Source: CAKSFT01 sp045544615
GTDB lineage: Bacteria > Bacillota > Clostridia > UBA1381
Assembly (NCBI GenBank): GCA_045544615.1
Contig: JAZPZI010000027.1
Coordinates: forward strand, 138,202-202,201
Length of the DNA stretch: 64,000 nucleotides
Direction: 5' to 3'
Shown piece after piece: positions 35,513 to 42,616 of the stretch. A program made the position numbers and the translations under genes. Every line of letters begins with the position of its first letter. The first letter of the stretch is position 1. Under the pieces are notes generated by a model that saw only the letters and a list, made by a program, of their open reading frames with translations, searched no databases and had not been told where the DNA came from.

Positions 35513-35939
35513 AAAAGAAATAATATAAAATCCCTGCAATCACACTCGCCACTGTGCCGTACACTATTACAGGTCCTGCGATTGTAAATATTTTGGCCGC
35601 AACTCCGAGCACATACCCTTCTGTTCTTGCCTCTATTGCAGGAGATGCAACTGCATTTGCAAAGCCAGTAATCGGGACAATCGTTCCGGCACCTGCAAAG
35701 TGCGCTATTTTTGAATATATGCCGAGTCCCGTAAGAAGCATACCAAGAGCGATTAGTGTGACTGATGTCAGGGTGCCTGCATTTTGTTCATTAAATCCAA
35801 TACTCTCATAAATCTTCAATATACCTTCCCCGATTACGCATATCGTTCCGCCTACCAAAAAAGCCAGTATACAGTTTTTTATAATTGGTGATGCAGGGTA
35901 TTTCCTTTTTGCGAATTTCTGATACTCTTTTTTATCCAT
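35511..35939 (-). CDS. spoVAC: SpoVAC-type stage V sporulation membrane protein
   Basis: A 142-residue protein with four predicted membrane segments and the SpoVAC core: PIIKNCILAFLVGGTICVIGE, LLTGLGIYSKIAHFAGAGT, VPITGFANAVASPAIE and RTEGYVLGVAAKIFTIAG. SpoVA proteins move dipicolinate into and out of spores; SpoVAC itself is reported to be a mechanosensitive channel. It stands alone here without spoVAD or spoVAE and has its own terminator. GGAGG lies six bases before the ATG. SpoVAE is the main alternative, but the conserved block order fits SpoVAC better. Confidence 0.85.
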   Translation of the reverse strand: MDKKEYQKFAKRKYPASPIIKNCILAFLVGGTICVIGEGILKIYESIGFNEQNAGTLTSVTLIALGMLLTGLGIYSKIAHFAGAGTIVPITGFANAVASPAIEARTEGYVLGVAAKIFTIAGPVIVYGTVASVIAGILYYFF

Positions 35940-36024
35940 TTCCTCTCCTCCTTAATGAATATTTTCCCATTTAAATTTCATTTTATGAATAAACAGTTAA
36001 TTTTTCCAAAAAAACTAAAAAACC

Positions 36025-36053
36025 TTGAAATAAAGTCTTGTTTGATATATAAT
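36025..36053 (+). promoter_or_regulatory. Promoter of the yqhQ-prmC unit
   Basis: TTGAAA, 17 bases, TATAAT. It ends 32 bases before the chosen ATG at 36086. Confidence 0.7.
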
Positions 36054-36085
36054 ATATAATGAAATTTTTTGTGAGGTATAATTTT

Positions 36086-37054
36086 ATGAATAATAAAGAA
36101 CAACATATAACTTCAATCGGCGGTCAGGCCGTAATTGAAGGCGTTATGATGCGAGGTCCTCATAAGACCGCAATCGCAGTAAGAAAGCCTGACAGCGAAA
36201 TCGTATGTGAGGTTAACGAAAACGGTACTAAAAAGAAAAACTTCTTCCTGAAGCTTCCGATTATAAGAGGTTGTGTAAACTTCATCGAAAGCCTTATCGT
36301 AGGTATGAAAGCACTTATGTTCTCGGCTGAGTTTGTTGATATTGAAGGCGAAGAAGAAGCCGAAAGCAAGTTCGACAAATGGTTAGAGGATAAATTCGGA
36401 GATAAAGTCAAGGATATCGTGATTTATGTATCACTTGCACTTTCCCTTGCGCTCAGCATCGGTCTTTTCATCCTTTTGCCAACCGCACTTGCTGACCTTA
36501 TCGCATGGATTATAAACTTCACACCTGCAAAAGCTATAACCGAAGTGACGGTTTTCAGACCGTTGGTTGAGGGTGTATCAAGGCTTTTGATATTCCTTGG
36601 ATATATGGCTTTGGTTTCGCTTATGCCTGATATCAAGCGTGTATTTGAATATCACGGTGCAGAGCATAAAACCATTGCTTGTTACGAAGCAGGCGAAGAG
36701 TTGACGGTTGAAAATGTAAAAAAGCATACTCGTTTTCATCCGAGATGCGGTACAAGCTTTTTGTTAATCGTTATGGTAATCAGTATTTTGATATTCTCCC
36801 TGCTTCCTCAGCAGCCGAATATCTTTTTAAAGATGCTTATGAGACTTGCCCTGATGCCGATAGTTGCAGGCATTTCATATGAGATTATAAAGCTTGCAGG
36901 CAAAGGCAAAAACTCGTGCGTGAGATTTCTGACAAAGCCGGGGTTATGGTTACAGAAGCTTACAACACGCGAGCCTGATGACAGTCAGATTGAAGTTGCT
37001 ATATCATCAATGAAAGCAGTTATCCCAGAAAATTCCGAGGACGATAAATGGTAA
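36086..37054 (+). CDS. yqhQ: DUF1385 membrane protein (YqhQ family)
   Basis: A 322-residue DUF1385 protein. The conserved N-terminal block is SIGGQAVIEGVMMRGPHKTA; the middle has several membrane helices (VIYVSLALSLALSIGLFILLP and neighbours) and the highly conserved FEYHGAEHKTIACYEAGEEL and RFHPRCGTSFLL motifs, rich in histidine and cysteine and suggestive of metal binding. It is annotated in databases as a predicted metal-dependent enzyme; no activity is proven. The ATG at 36086 follows GAGGT by about nine bases. It overlaps prmC by seven bases. Confidence 0.9.
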   Translation: MNNKEQHITSIGGQAVIEGVMMRGPHKTAIAVRKPDSEIVCEVNENGTKKKNFFLKLPIIRGCVNFIESLIVGMKALMFSAEFVDIEGEEEAESKFDKWLEDKFGDKVKDIVIYVSLALSLALSIGLFILLPTALADLIAWIINFTPAKAITEVTVFRPLVEGVSRLLIFLGYMALVSLMPDIKRVFEYHGAEHKTIACYEAGEELTVENVKKHTRFHPRCGTSFLLIVMVISILIFSLLPQQPNIFLKMLMRLALMPIVAGISYEIIKLAGKGKNSCVRFLTKPGLWLQKLTTREPDDSQIEVAISSMKAVIPENSEDDKW

Positions 37055-37902
37055 TAAAAGAAGTTTTAAAAAACACAATTAAAACCCTGAAAGACAATAA
37101 CACTGATAATGCAATATTTGAAGCTCATCTTATCTTAAAATCTGTAACCAGCCTTTCCGAACTCGATTTGATTATAAAAGCAGCAGACGAGCTTGACCAA
37201 AACAAATTCGACGAAATTGAAAGCATTTTAAAACGAAGGTTAAAAGGCGAGCCACTTCAGTATATTCTTGGCACAGAGGAATTTATGGGGCTGGAGTTTA
37301 TGGTCTCCCCTTCCGTTTTAATTCCCCGACAGGATACCGAAATTCTTGTCGAGAAAACGTTGGAGTATTTTGGCGGAAAACCGATAAATGTACTTGACCT
37401 TTGCACAGGGTCGGGATGTATTGCAATATCGATTGCACACTTTAACAAAAATGCACGAGTTCACGCTATTGACATCAGCCCTGATGCAATATCTCTTGCA
37501 AAAGAAAACGCAATAAAGCTCGGCGTTGATGACAGGGTTTCCTTTGAGATTTGTGATGTGTTCGAATTTGACAAATTCGGAAAATATGATTTAATTGTTT
37601 CTAACCCACCATATATCGAAAGCGAAGTCATCCCCAACCTCCAAAAGCAGGTGAATGAATTTGAGCCAAAATCAGCCCTGGATGGTGGCATAGACGGACT
37701 TAATTTCTATAGACACATTATAAAAATCGCACCAAAATACCTTGATTTTGGAGGTGTTTTGGCGTTTGAGATCGGATACAATCAAAGCAGAGCAGTCACA
37801 GAACTTATGGAACAAAATTTTAAAGACATTAAAACTATTAAAGACTACGGCGACAACGACCGTGTTGTGATTGGAATTAAGAAAGAAAACTCCGACGGAT
37901 AA
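37048..37902 (+). CDS. prmC: Peptide chain release factor N(5)-glutamine methyltransferase
   Basis: 284 residues: a helical N-terminal release-factor-binding domain and a Rossmann methyltransferase with SAM motif VLDLCTGSGCIAIS near residue 115 and the catalytic VSNPPYIES near residue 188. It methylates the glutamine of the GGQ motif in RF1/RF2. The yqhQ-prmC order is conserved in Clostridia, usually with rpmE before and prfA after; prfA is absent here. The stop codon lies in the loop of the terminator. Confidence 0.95.
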   Translation: MVIKEVLKNTIKTLKDNNTDNAIFEAHLILKSVTSLSELDLIIKAADELDQNKFDEIESILKRRLKGEPLQYILGTEEFMGLEFMVSPSVLIPRQDTEILVEKTLEYFGGKPINVLDLCTGSGCIAISIAHFNKNARVHAIDISPDAISLAKENAIKLGVDDRVSFEICDVFEFDKFGKYDLIVSNPPYIESEVIPNLQKQVNEFEPKSALDGGIDGLNFYRHIIKIAPKYLDFGGVLAFEIGYNQSRAVTELMEQNFKDIKTIKDYGDNDRVVIGIKKENSDG

Positions 37903-37914
37903 TCCGTCGGAGTT
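37888..37914 (+). terminator. Terminator overlapping the prmC stop codon
   Basis: AACTCCGACGGAT and ATCCGTCGGAGTT arms followed by T5. The prmC TAA forms part of the loop. The convergent amidase gene ends two bases beyond, so it may serve both. Confidence 0.8.
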
Positions 37915-37915
37915 T

Positions 37916-38653
37916 TTAGTTCATCTCAAAATATTCAATTAACCCCAAAACAATTCCATCAACAATTTTTTGTTGGTACTCATCCGATTCGAGTTTTTTA
38001 TCATCTTCAGGGTTTGTCATAAATCCCATCTCCAATAAAACGATCGGAACTTTTGTCCAGTTAAATCCTGTGAGGTCGTTTCGTGTAACAACACCTCTGT
38101 CATTAGCACCGGTACTATTTAATACATTGCGAAAAATAAGTTCGCCGGCACGGCGGCTCTTCTCGCAAAGTGCAGAATCGTTTATGTAGTCATTTCCCGG
38201 TACAAGCATAGACACTCCCGAAACGGACGAATTCTCTATTCCGTCCGCATGGAGTTTTACAGAAATATCTGCATTAACATCATTTGCAAGCAAAGCCCTG
38301 TCAATGTTACTCATTTCGGTTTCATGGGTTGTTCTTGTCATATAAACTTTCGCACCCTTTTCAATCAGTGCTTTCTCGAGCTTTAAGGCAACTTTTAAGT
38401 TCAATTCCTCTTCTGTTTGATTTTTCCCGCTCGTTCCCGAAACAAATGATGGTTTGGTCTTGGATGAACCCGGTGCAATCGGCTCATATTCGCCCGAATT
38501 ATTGATTCCGTGCCCTGCATCAACGCAGATAACCTTGTCCGATAACGACAATAGTGATTTATCATCCCGAACTTTATCAATATCTGAATTTTTAAAACAA
38601 CCGGTTATTAAAAAGCAAAACAGTAGTAATATAAATAAAATTCTTTTATTCAT
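37916..38653 (-). CDS. N-acetylmuramoyl-L-alanine amidase lipoprotein (Amidase_3)
   Basis: 245 residues. A lipoprotein signal peptide ends in the lipobox ITGC (cysteine near residue 19). The Amidase_3 domain has the zinc ligands in CVDAGHG (histidine), EEELNLKVA (glutamate) and VKLHADG (histidine), and the catalytic glutamate in LLEMGFMTNPEDD. It cleaves the amide bond between muramic acid and the stem peptide outside the membrane. It overlaps the PrsW-like gene by eight bases. Confidence 0.93.
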   Translation of the reverse strand: MNKRILFILLLFCFLITGCFKNSDIDKVRDDKSLLSLSDKVICVDAGHGINNSGEYEPIAPGSSKTKPSFVSGTSGKNQTEEELNLKVALKLEKALIEKGAKVYMTRTTHETEMSNIDRALLANDVNADISVKLHADGIENSSVSGVSMLVPGNDYINDSALCEKSRRAGELIFRNVLNSTGANDRGVVTRNDLTGFNWTKVPIVLLEMGFMTNPEDDKKLESDEYQQKIVDGIVLGLIEYFEMN

Positions 38654-39497
38654 TTTTTAAAATTACACTTTCTTCATTCTTTTCTTCATCAAAAAGATGT
38701 GAATATTTGTTTTGAACAAGTGCCACAGCGGTCAATCCCAAATCACAATCCATCCTTGACATTAAATGAATTTTTCTAAAACATGTAATATACATTACAA
38801 CTTCAAATGCAAGGAATATCAACATAAACGGCAAAGTACCGATAGTGCAGGTAAAGTCAAAAATACCATGGGCTATAGTCGGCATCAAGAGTGCAAAGAA
38901 AGCACTCTTTTTATAAGCAAAATTAGTAGAGTTAGGCGGAATTTTACCTGACTTCTTCAACTCATCCTCAATCATGCTTGCCGCTTTATAAATATGCCAT
39001 TTGCTATAATGGTAACCCATCATTACCGCAAAGAACATGTGCCCCGGAACAGACAAAACTGCTCTTAACAGCGCAGTTTGGAAGCCAAATTGGAATACAT
39101 ATAAAATATTTTCCAACGCTGCAAATCCAAGTGACACAAAAATCGAGTAAATCAAACCGTCGAAAGTATGATTAAATTCTCTATGCTTTGAGGTCTTCCA
39201 TTTTAAAACAAAAAACTTTACAGTCTCTTCAACTAATGCAATACAAACAAAGTAATAGATAAAATTATATATGTAATACGCCGTTTTTGTTACCTGGATA
39301 TTTTTAAAAAAAGAATCTAAAATCATACCTAACAAGCTCTCAATTTCTGCAGCCGGAAAACATGAAATTGCACCAAAGAGCAACAACATCAGTAGCAGTC
39401 CCACCGGTTCTTTTTCAACTCTGTCCTTTGAATATACATACACGCAAAGAACTACAGCCGGCAACAAGGCAGATATGGCCAACAGCAAAGCATTCAT
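38646..39497 (-). CDS. PrsW-family intramembrane protease
   Basis: A 283-residue polytopic membrane protein of the PrsW/PF13367 family. Key blocks: an early KEPVGLLLMLLLFG, ALVEETVKFFVLKW with the paired glutamates of the active site near residue 88, FDGLIYSIFVSLGFAALENI, and PGHMFFAVMMGYHY. PrsW in Bacillus performs site-1 cleavage of anti-sigma factor RsiW; no anti-sigma gene is nearby, so the target is unknown. Overlaps the amidase gene by eight bases. Confidence 0.88.
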   Translation of the reverse strand: MNALLLAISALLPAVVLCVYVYSKDRVEKEPVGLLLMLLLFGAISCFPAAEIESLLGMILDSFFKNIQVTKTAYYIYNFIYYFVCIALVEETVKFFVLKWKTSKHREFNHTFDGLIYSIFVSLGFAALENILYVFQFGFQTALLRAVLSVPGHMFFAVMMGYHYSKWHIYKAASMIEDELKKSGKIPPNSTNFAYKKSAFFALLMPTIAHGIFDFTCTIGTLPFMLIFLAFEVVMYITCFRKIHLMSRMDCDLGLTAVALVQNKYSHLFDEEKNEESVILKNE

Positions 39498-39524
39498 GAA
39501 AAATCACTTTCCTTTCAATATTTA

Positions 39525-40199
39525 TTATATAATTCCAAAAAGAATAAAACCAATCGTATTTATCGCAAAGTTTGCAAACATATGTAAAAACCATGAAGGG
39601 TAGATACTCTTCCCTTTTTCATTCAGATAGTTAAATATCAGTCCACCTACAAAAAGTCCTGCCAGTACAATTAAAAATACCGACATCGAAAACCATCCAA
39701 TCATCATTGCAACATGGTATATTGCAAATACCGCCGCACTGAATATGTATGCAAATCTTCTCGATGAAACTCTCTTTAGTGTCATAAATGCAAAGCCTCT
39801 GAAGAAAAACTCCTCCAAAAGCGAGTTTATAAATGATATGTATAAAGACACCCAAAGAAAGTTTTGCTTTTCTACTCCAATATTCGAAGTCAAAGTTCCT
39901 GTAATATTTGAAAAATCAAAAACATCTTTTAGAAGAAAATATCCACCTACAATTATTACATAAAGCGGAATACACAGAGAAAGTGCAAGCTTTATTCCCT
40001 TTTTGTTTGGCTTGAATAACGGTATAATTTTGATGTTTTTATCAAATAGCGCATAAAGCATCGGCAGTGCTAAAAAGACAATCAGTTTAATTGCTGATTT
40101 CAAAAAGTAATCGGCTTTTAAAACATCAACTATTGCCATAATAGCACAAAAAACTATAACCAATAAAACCATAATATACGATTTCTTTTTATTCTGCAT
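39525..40199 (-). CDS. CPBP family intramembrane metalloprotease
   Basis: A 224-residue, roughly seven-helix membrane protein with the Abi/CPBP motifs: LLEEFFFRGF (EExxxR) near residue 115, then AIYHVAM (motif with histidine) near residue 150 and LHMFANFAIN near the C-terminus. Related proteins are Rce1-type proteases or bacteriocin self-immunity proteins; no bacteriocin gene is seen near it. It lies 27 bases upstream of the PrsW-like gene. Confidence 0.88.
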   Translation of the reverse strand: MQNKKKSYIMVLLVIVFCAIMAIVDVLKADYFLKSAIKLIVFLALPMLYALFDKNIKIIPLFKPNKKGIKLALSLCIPLYVIIVGGYFLLKDVFDFSNITGTLTSNIGVEKQNFLWVSLYISFINSLLEEFFFRGFAFMTLKRVSSRRFAYIFSAAVFAIYHVAMMIGWFSMSVFLIVLAGLFVGGLIFNYLNEKGKSIYPSWFLHMFANFAINTIGFILFGII

Positions 40200-40253
40200 C
40201 TAATCACCTCTCCATTTTACATTTTAACACAAAAATAGAACGCTGTAAATAAA

Positions 40254-40290
40254 AAAAGAAACTGTAATTCTAAAATTACAGTTTCTTTTT
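40254..40290 (-). terminator. Terminator after the 11-residue-repeat protein gene
   Basis: AAAAAGAAACTGTAATT and AATTACAGTTTCTTTTT arms with a four-base loop; symmetric, so it could act in both directions. Confidence 0.85.
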
Positions 40291-40303
40291 AAACAACACA
40301 TAA

Positions 40304-40531
40304 TCACTGTTCGGTCTTTTCTTTTAATCTTTGTTTAGCTTCTTCAACAGTTTCATCATCGTGTGTCAGATACTTTTCAACAAATCTATCCTCGATTTTA
40401 GTATAGCCGTCTACTACACCCTTTTCGATTTTCTTATATCCATCCACAACAGCATCTTCAATTTTCTTAAAACCCTCTGTCACACCTTCTGCAATTTTTT
40501 CGTTTGCTTTTTTAAAATTTGATTTTGACAT
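40304..40531 (-). CDS. Small protein of 11-residue amphipathic repeats
   Basis: A 75-residue soluble protein with at least three 11-residue repeats: VTEGFKKIEDA (17-27), VVDGYKKIEKG (28-38) and VVDGYTKIEDR (39-49), and a degenerate unit before and after. The pattern predicts an amphipathic helix of the kind seen in LEA-like and membrane-surface-binding proteins. It starts one base after the stop of the 191-residue membrane protein, so it is co-transcribed with it. No function is established. Confidence 0.8.
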   Translation of the reverse strand: MSKSNFKKANEKIAEGVTEGFKKIEDAVVDGYKKIEKGVVDGYTKIEDRFVEKYLTHDDETVEEAKQRLKEKTEQ

Positions 40532-40532
40532 T

Positions 40533-41108
40533 TCAATCTTCCTTTCCTATTATTAAATTCAAACCTATCCAAATCACTATCAGGCACATTCCTATTCCGC
40601 TCAAAGTATTAAAGAGAATAATATCGGGCGGGCTCATCCCCTCAAAAGATACAAGCATCGATCTTTGCAGAGAATATATCGATACGACGCTATCTGCAAA
40701 AGCAATACTCCGAAGTGTTTTAATATGTGGTCTGTGATTTTTTCTGGATTTTATAAATCCCATAATTGCCAGAGTGATTTTTGTAAAAGCATATAGTGCG
40801 ATTGTTATCATAGCAATTTCATGGTATTTAACCGCCACATTTTGTTCGATTGTCATATAAACAATCCCGGAGAGCACTATTGATAAAACAAAAATCATAA
40901 CTCCCGAAAACCTCATAATGAACCTTTCGTTTTTCCTGTCTTTTGAGGAAAATGCAATCACCGAAATCCGCATTATGCTTAAAACTATATAGTATGCACC
41001 TACAGCAATAAACCACCAGGAAAACGAGGCAACGCCGAGTGCCCAGTTGTATATCGCAAATATGAGATTTATGATAAATTTTAATATCTCTTTGGTATGT
41101 ATTTTCAT
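40533..41108 (-). CDS. Polytopic membrane protein, unknown function
   Basis: A 191-residue protein with about five hydrophobic helices (IINLIFAIYNWALGV, WWFIAVGAYYIVLSIM, MIFVLSIVLSGIVYM, IAMITIALYAFTKITLAIMG, GIGMCLIVIWIGLNLIIG). I recognise no catalytic motif. It starts with ATG directly after the stop codon of the preceding (interrupted) gene and ends one base before the repeat-protein gene. The three genes lie divergent from a TetR regulator and are probably its targets. Confidence 0.75.
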   Translation of the reverse strand: MKIHTKEILKFIINLIFAIYNWALGVASFSWWFIAVGAYYIVLSIMRISVIAFSSKDRKNERFIMRFSGVMIFVLSIVLSGIVYMTIEQNVAVKYHEIAMITIALYAFTKITLAIMGFIKSRKNHRPHIKTLRSIAFADSVVSIYSLQRSMLVSFEGMSPPDIILFNTLSGIGMCLIVIWIGLNLIIGKED

Positions 41109-41477
41109 TTATTTTAAACCTTTTGTTATCGGGATCAACGATAATAACAAGAGTATTCCGCAAAGCCCGATAATCGTGCCGATTATTATGTTTTCCCATA
41201 CCATGCAAAAGCACATACCAACGCCTAAAGTCAGCGCACCGATAATTCCGAATACAGAGAGCAAAAACATTCTTCCGTTTATTTTTAACGGAGCCTTATT
41301 CTCCATCTTTCTCCACACAAGGATTGTAATCAATCCTAACACAATTCCAACCGCGCCAAATATGATGCCGGGTTTGAATGCGTTCCATTCTGGTAAAAGT
41401 GCCATACACATCCCAAGTGAAAATAGTACACCCGATACTGTTCAGAGCATCATTGCAACAAATCTACTTTTTTTCAT
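41109..41477 (-). pseudogene. Small membrane protein interrupted by an in-frame TGA
   Basis: An ATG at 41475-41477 with a strong GGAGG site starts MKKSRFVAMML, then TGA at 41442-41444, then TVSGVLFSLGMCMALL continues in the same frame through a 122-codon reading frame (four hydrophobic segments, e.g. GIIFGAVGIVLGLITILVW) to a TAA at 41109. Relatives I remember have tryptophan at this place, so a TGG-to-TGA change is the simplest explanation. Restart at an internal ATG (41411 or 41405) without a ribosome binding site is possible but would remove much of the first helix. TGA is a real stop elsewhere in the window, so recoding is unlikely. The gene heads the tetR-divergent operon. Confidence 0.75.
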
Positions 41478-41498
41478 TTCAAAATACCTCCAAAAATT

Positions 41499-41536
41499 AA
41501 TTGTATTAAATCAACACTTGTCTTTTTAATACAATT
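41499..41536. promoter_or_regulatory. Inverted repeat, probable TetR-family operator
   Basis: AATTGTATTAAA (41499-41510) and TTTAATACAATT (41525-41536) are perfect 12-base inverted arms separated by 14 bases, midway between tetR and the divergent membrane operon. The right arm lies inside the tetR promoter spacer. Confidence 0.65.
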
Positions 41537-41546
41537 ATAGTATAAT
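41518..41546 (+). promoter_or_regulatory. Promoter of the tetR gene
   Basis: TTGTCT, 17 bases, TATAAT; overlaps one arm of the inverted repeat, as expected for autoregulation. Confidence 0.65.
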
Positions 41547-41614
41547 TTCATTTGAAATAAAATTCAATCATCAATTTTCAAACAGGTGTTGGAATAATAT
41601 AATGAGGTATCTTT

Positions 41615-42121
41615 ATGAATGTAAAAAATAACAAGAGAAAACGTGAATCAATCGAAAAAATCGAAAAAGCATTTATAGAAATGCTTCAGACTAAAGAATT
41701 AAGTCAAATATCGGTAACAGATATTTGTAAGAAAACAGGCCTAAACAGAAGCACATTTTATGCAAATTTTATTGATATATATGACCTTGCAGATAAAATC
41801 CGCGAAAAATTAGAGAACGATTTCAGTGAGCAGTTTCGGGACAGAAAAGATCATGATGCAGTAAAAATGTTTAAGCATATTTATGAAAATCAGCTTTTTT
41901 ACAAGACATATTTTAAGCTCGGATATGATGAAAAACATAACGTTTCTGTATTTGACACCGTAAGGGCTGAAAATGATTTTGCAGGAAAGCATATAAAATA
42001 TCACATCGAATTTTTCAGAAACGGTATAAATGCTATTATAAAAATGTGGTTAAATGACGGTTGCAAAGAAACGCCCGAAGAAATGGCGGAGATATTAAAA
42101 GCAGAGTATCGTGGAAGATAA
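41615..42121 (+). CDS. TetR/AcrR family transcriptional regulator
   Basis: A 168-residue regulator. The N-terminal helix-turn-helix is clear: IEKAFIEMLQTKELSQISVTDICKKTGLNRSTFYANF, read in parts at about residues 13-50. The C-terminal half (FRNGINAIIKMWLNDGCKETPEEMAEIL) resembles the TetR_C_7 type. It is divergent from the three-gene membrane operon with an inverted repeat in between, so it probably represses that operon and itself. The effector is unknown. Confidence 0.9.
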   Translation: MNVKNNKRKRESIEKIEKAFIEMLQTKELSQISVTDICKKTGLNRSTFYANFIDIYDLADKIREKLENDFSEQFRDRKDHDAVKMFKHIYENQLFYKTYFKLGYDEKHNVSVFDTVRAENDFAGKHIKYHIEFFRNGINAIIKMWLNDGCKETPEEMAEILKAEYRGR

Positions 42122-42135
42122 TAAGAGACAAGAAA

Positions 42136-42168
42136 AAAACCGTACACAAATGTGTACGGTTTTTTTGA
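42136..42168 (+). terminator. Intrinsic terminator of tetR
   Basis: AAACCGTACACA and TGTGTACGGTTT arms, two-base loop, then T7. Confidence 0.85.
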
Positions 42169-42192
42169 GGCGAACTGTTTGGATGCATATTG

Positions 42193-42218
42193 TAAAAATA
42201 GCTTTGCAAAGCAAAGCT
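42193..42218 (-). terminator. Terminator-like hairpin of a possible small transcript
   Basis: On the minus strand AGCTTTGC-ttt-GCAAAGCT followed by ATTTTT. It belongs to no recognised gene and fits the small unit starting at the promoter at 42375-42402. Confidence 0.5.
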
Positions 42219-42233
42219 ACATTAACTTCTTCC

Positions 42234-42299
42234 TTATTCTCTATTACTTATTACTTTCCAAAATCGACAAATCTTTTTAAGAAATAGTGTACCGTTCAT
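42234..42299 (-). CDS. Possible 21-residue peptide in a small transcript
   Basis: ATG with a weak GGTGG site reads 21 basic and hydrophobic codons (MNGTLFLKKICRFWK at the start) and stops before the hairpin at 42193-42218. An 11-base perfect inverted repeat (42275-42285 and 42325-42335) encloses the start region, so the RNA might instead work through structure. Evidence is limited to promoter, peptide and terminator lying in the right order. Confidence 0.25.
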   Translation of the reverse strand: MNGTLFLKKICRFWKVISNRE

Positions 42300-42374
42300 A
42301 TTACCACCATTTTTGTTTCCAAAAATTTCTTAAAACATCAAATAATCCGGTTTTTGAATCAACTTCTTAATTTT

Positions 42375-42402
42375 ATTATAACATCTAAAATTATTTATTC
42401 AA
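42375..42402 (-). promoter_or_regulatory. Orphan promoter in the 42.2-42.6 kb gap
   Basis: TTGAAT, 16 bases, TATAAT on the minus strand. No known gene follows; the predicted transcript would be about 175 bases to the hairpin at 42193-42218. Confidence 0.45.
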
Positions 42403-42429
42403 TGTCTAAATTTCTTTTTTTGTCATAGT

Positions 42430-42564
42430 TTATGAAACTTTTAACCCATTCCAATAAAAAGATAAGTCTTTGTATTCAGCGGGAACCTGTGCCTCCTTTA
42501 TCTTTCGGTATTGATATCGATTAACAGGAACCGGTGTATGTCCACATCTACCATATATGAGAAA
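42430..42564 (-). pseudogene. C-terminal remnant of a protein-coding gene, unidentified
   Basis: A 44-codon open stretch without a start codon, bounded upstream by an in-frame TAA at 42565-42567. It reads in part RCGHTPVPVNRYQYRKIKE and VPAEYKDLSFYWNGLKVS before a TAA. The composition (aromatic, proline, CGH) looks like real protein rather than chance, so I read it as the tail of a deleted gene. Family not recognised. It lies between the tetR unit and the surface-glycan operon, and the remaining 42.17-42.62 kb holds only the small transcript candidate and the operon terminator. Confidence 0.4.
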
Positions 42565-42580
42565 TTAAAAAGCAAGGTAC

Positions 42581-42611
42581 AAAAAAGGTGCTGAAACTCA
42601 GCACCTTTTTC
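42581..42611 (-). terminator. Terminator of the 42.6-64 kb surface-glycan operon
   Basis: AGGTGCTGA and TCAGCACCT arms with a three-base loop followed by T6 on the minus strand. It is the only clear intrinsic terminator found in the last 21 kb. Confidence 0.85.
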
Positions 42612-42616
42612 ACATT

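Noticed and set aside
41442..41444. TGA read as an amino acid (alternative genetic code or selenocysteine)
   Set aside because: TGA ends typA, tilS, metH and others; there is no sign of a selenocysteine insertion element, and the position is not catalytic. A nonsense change is simpler.
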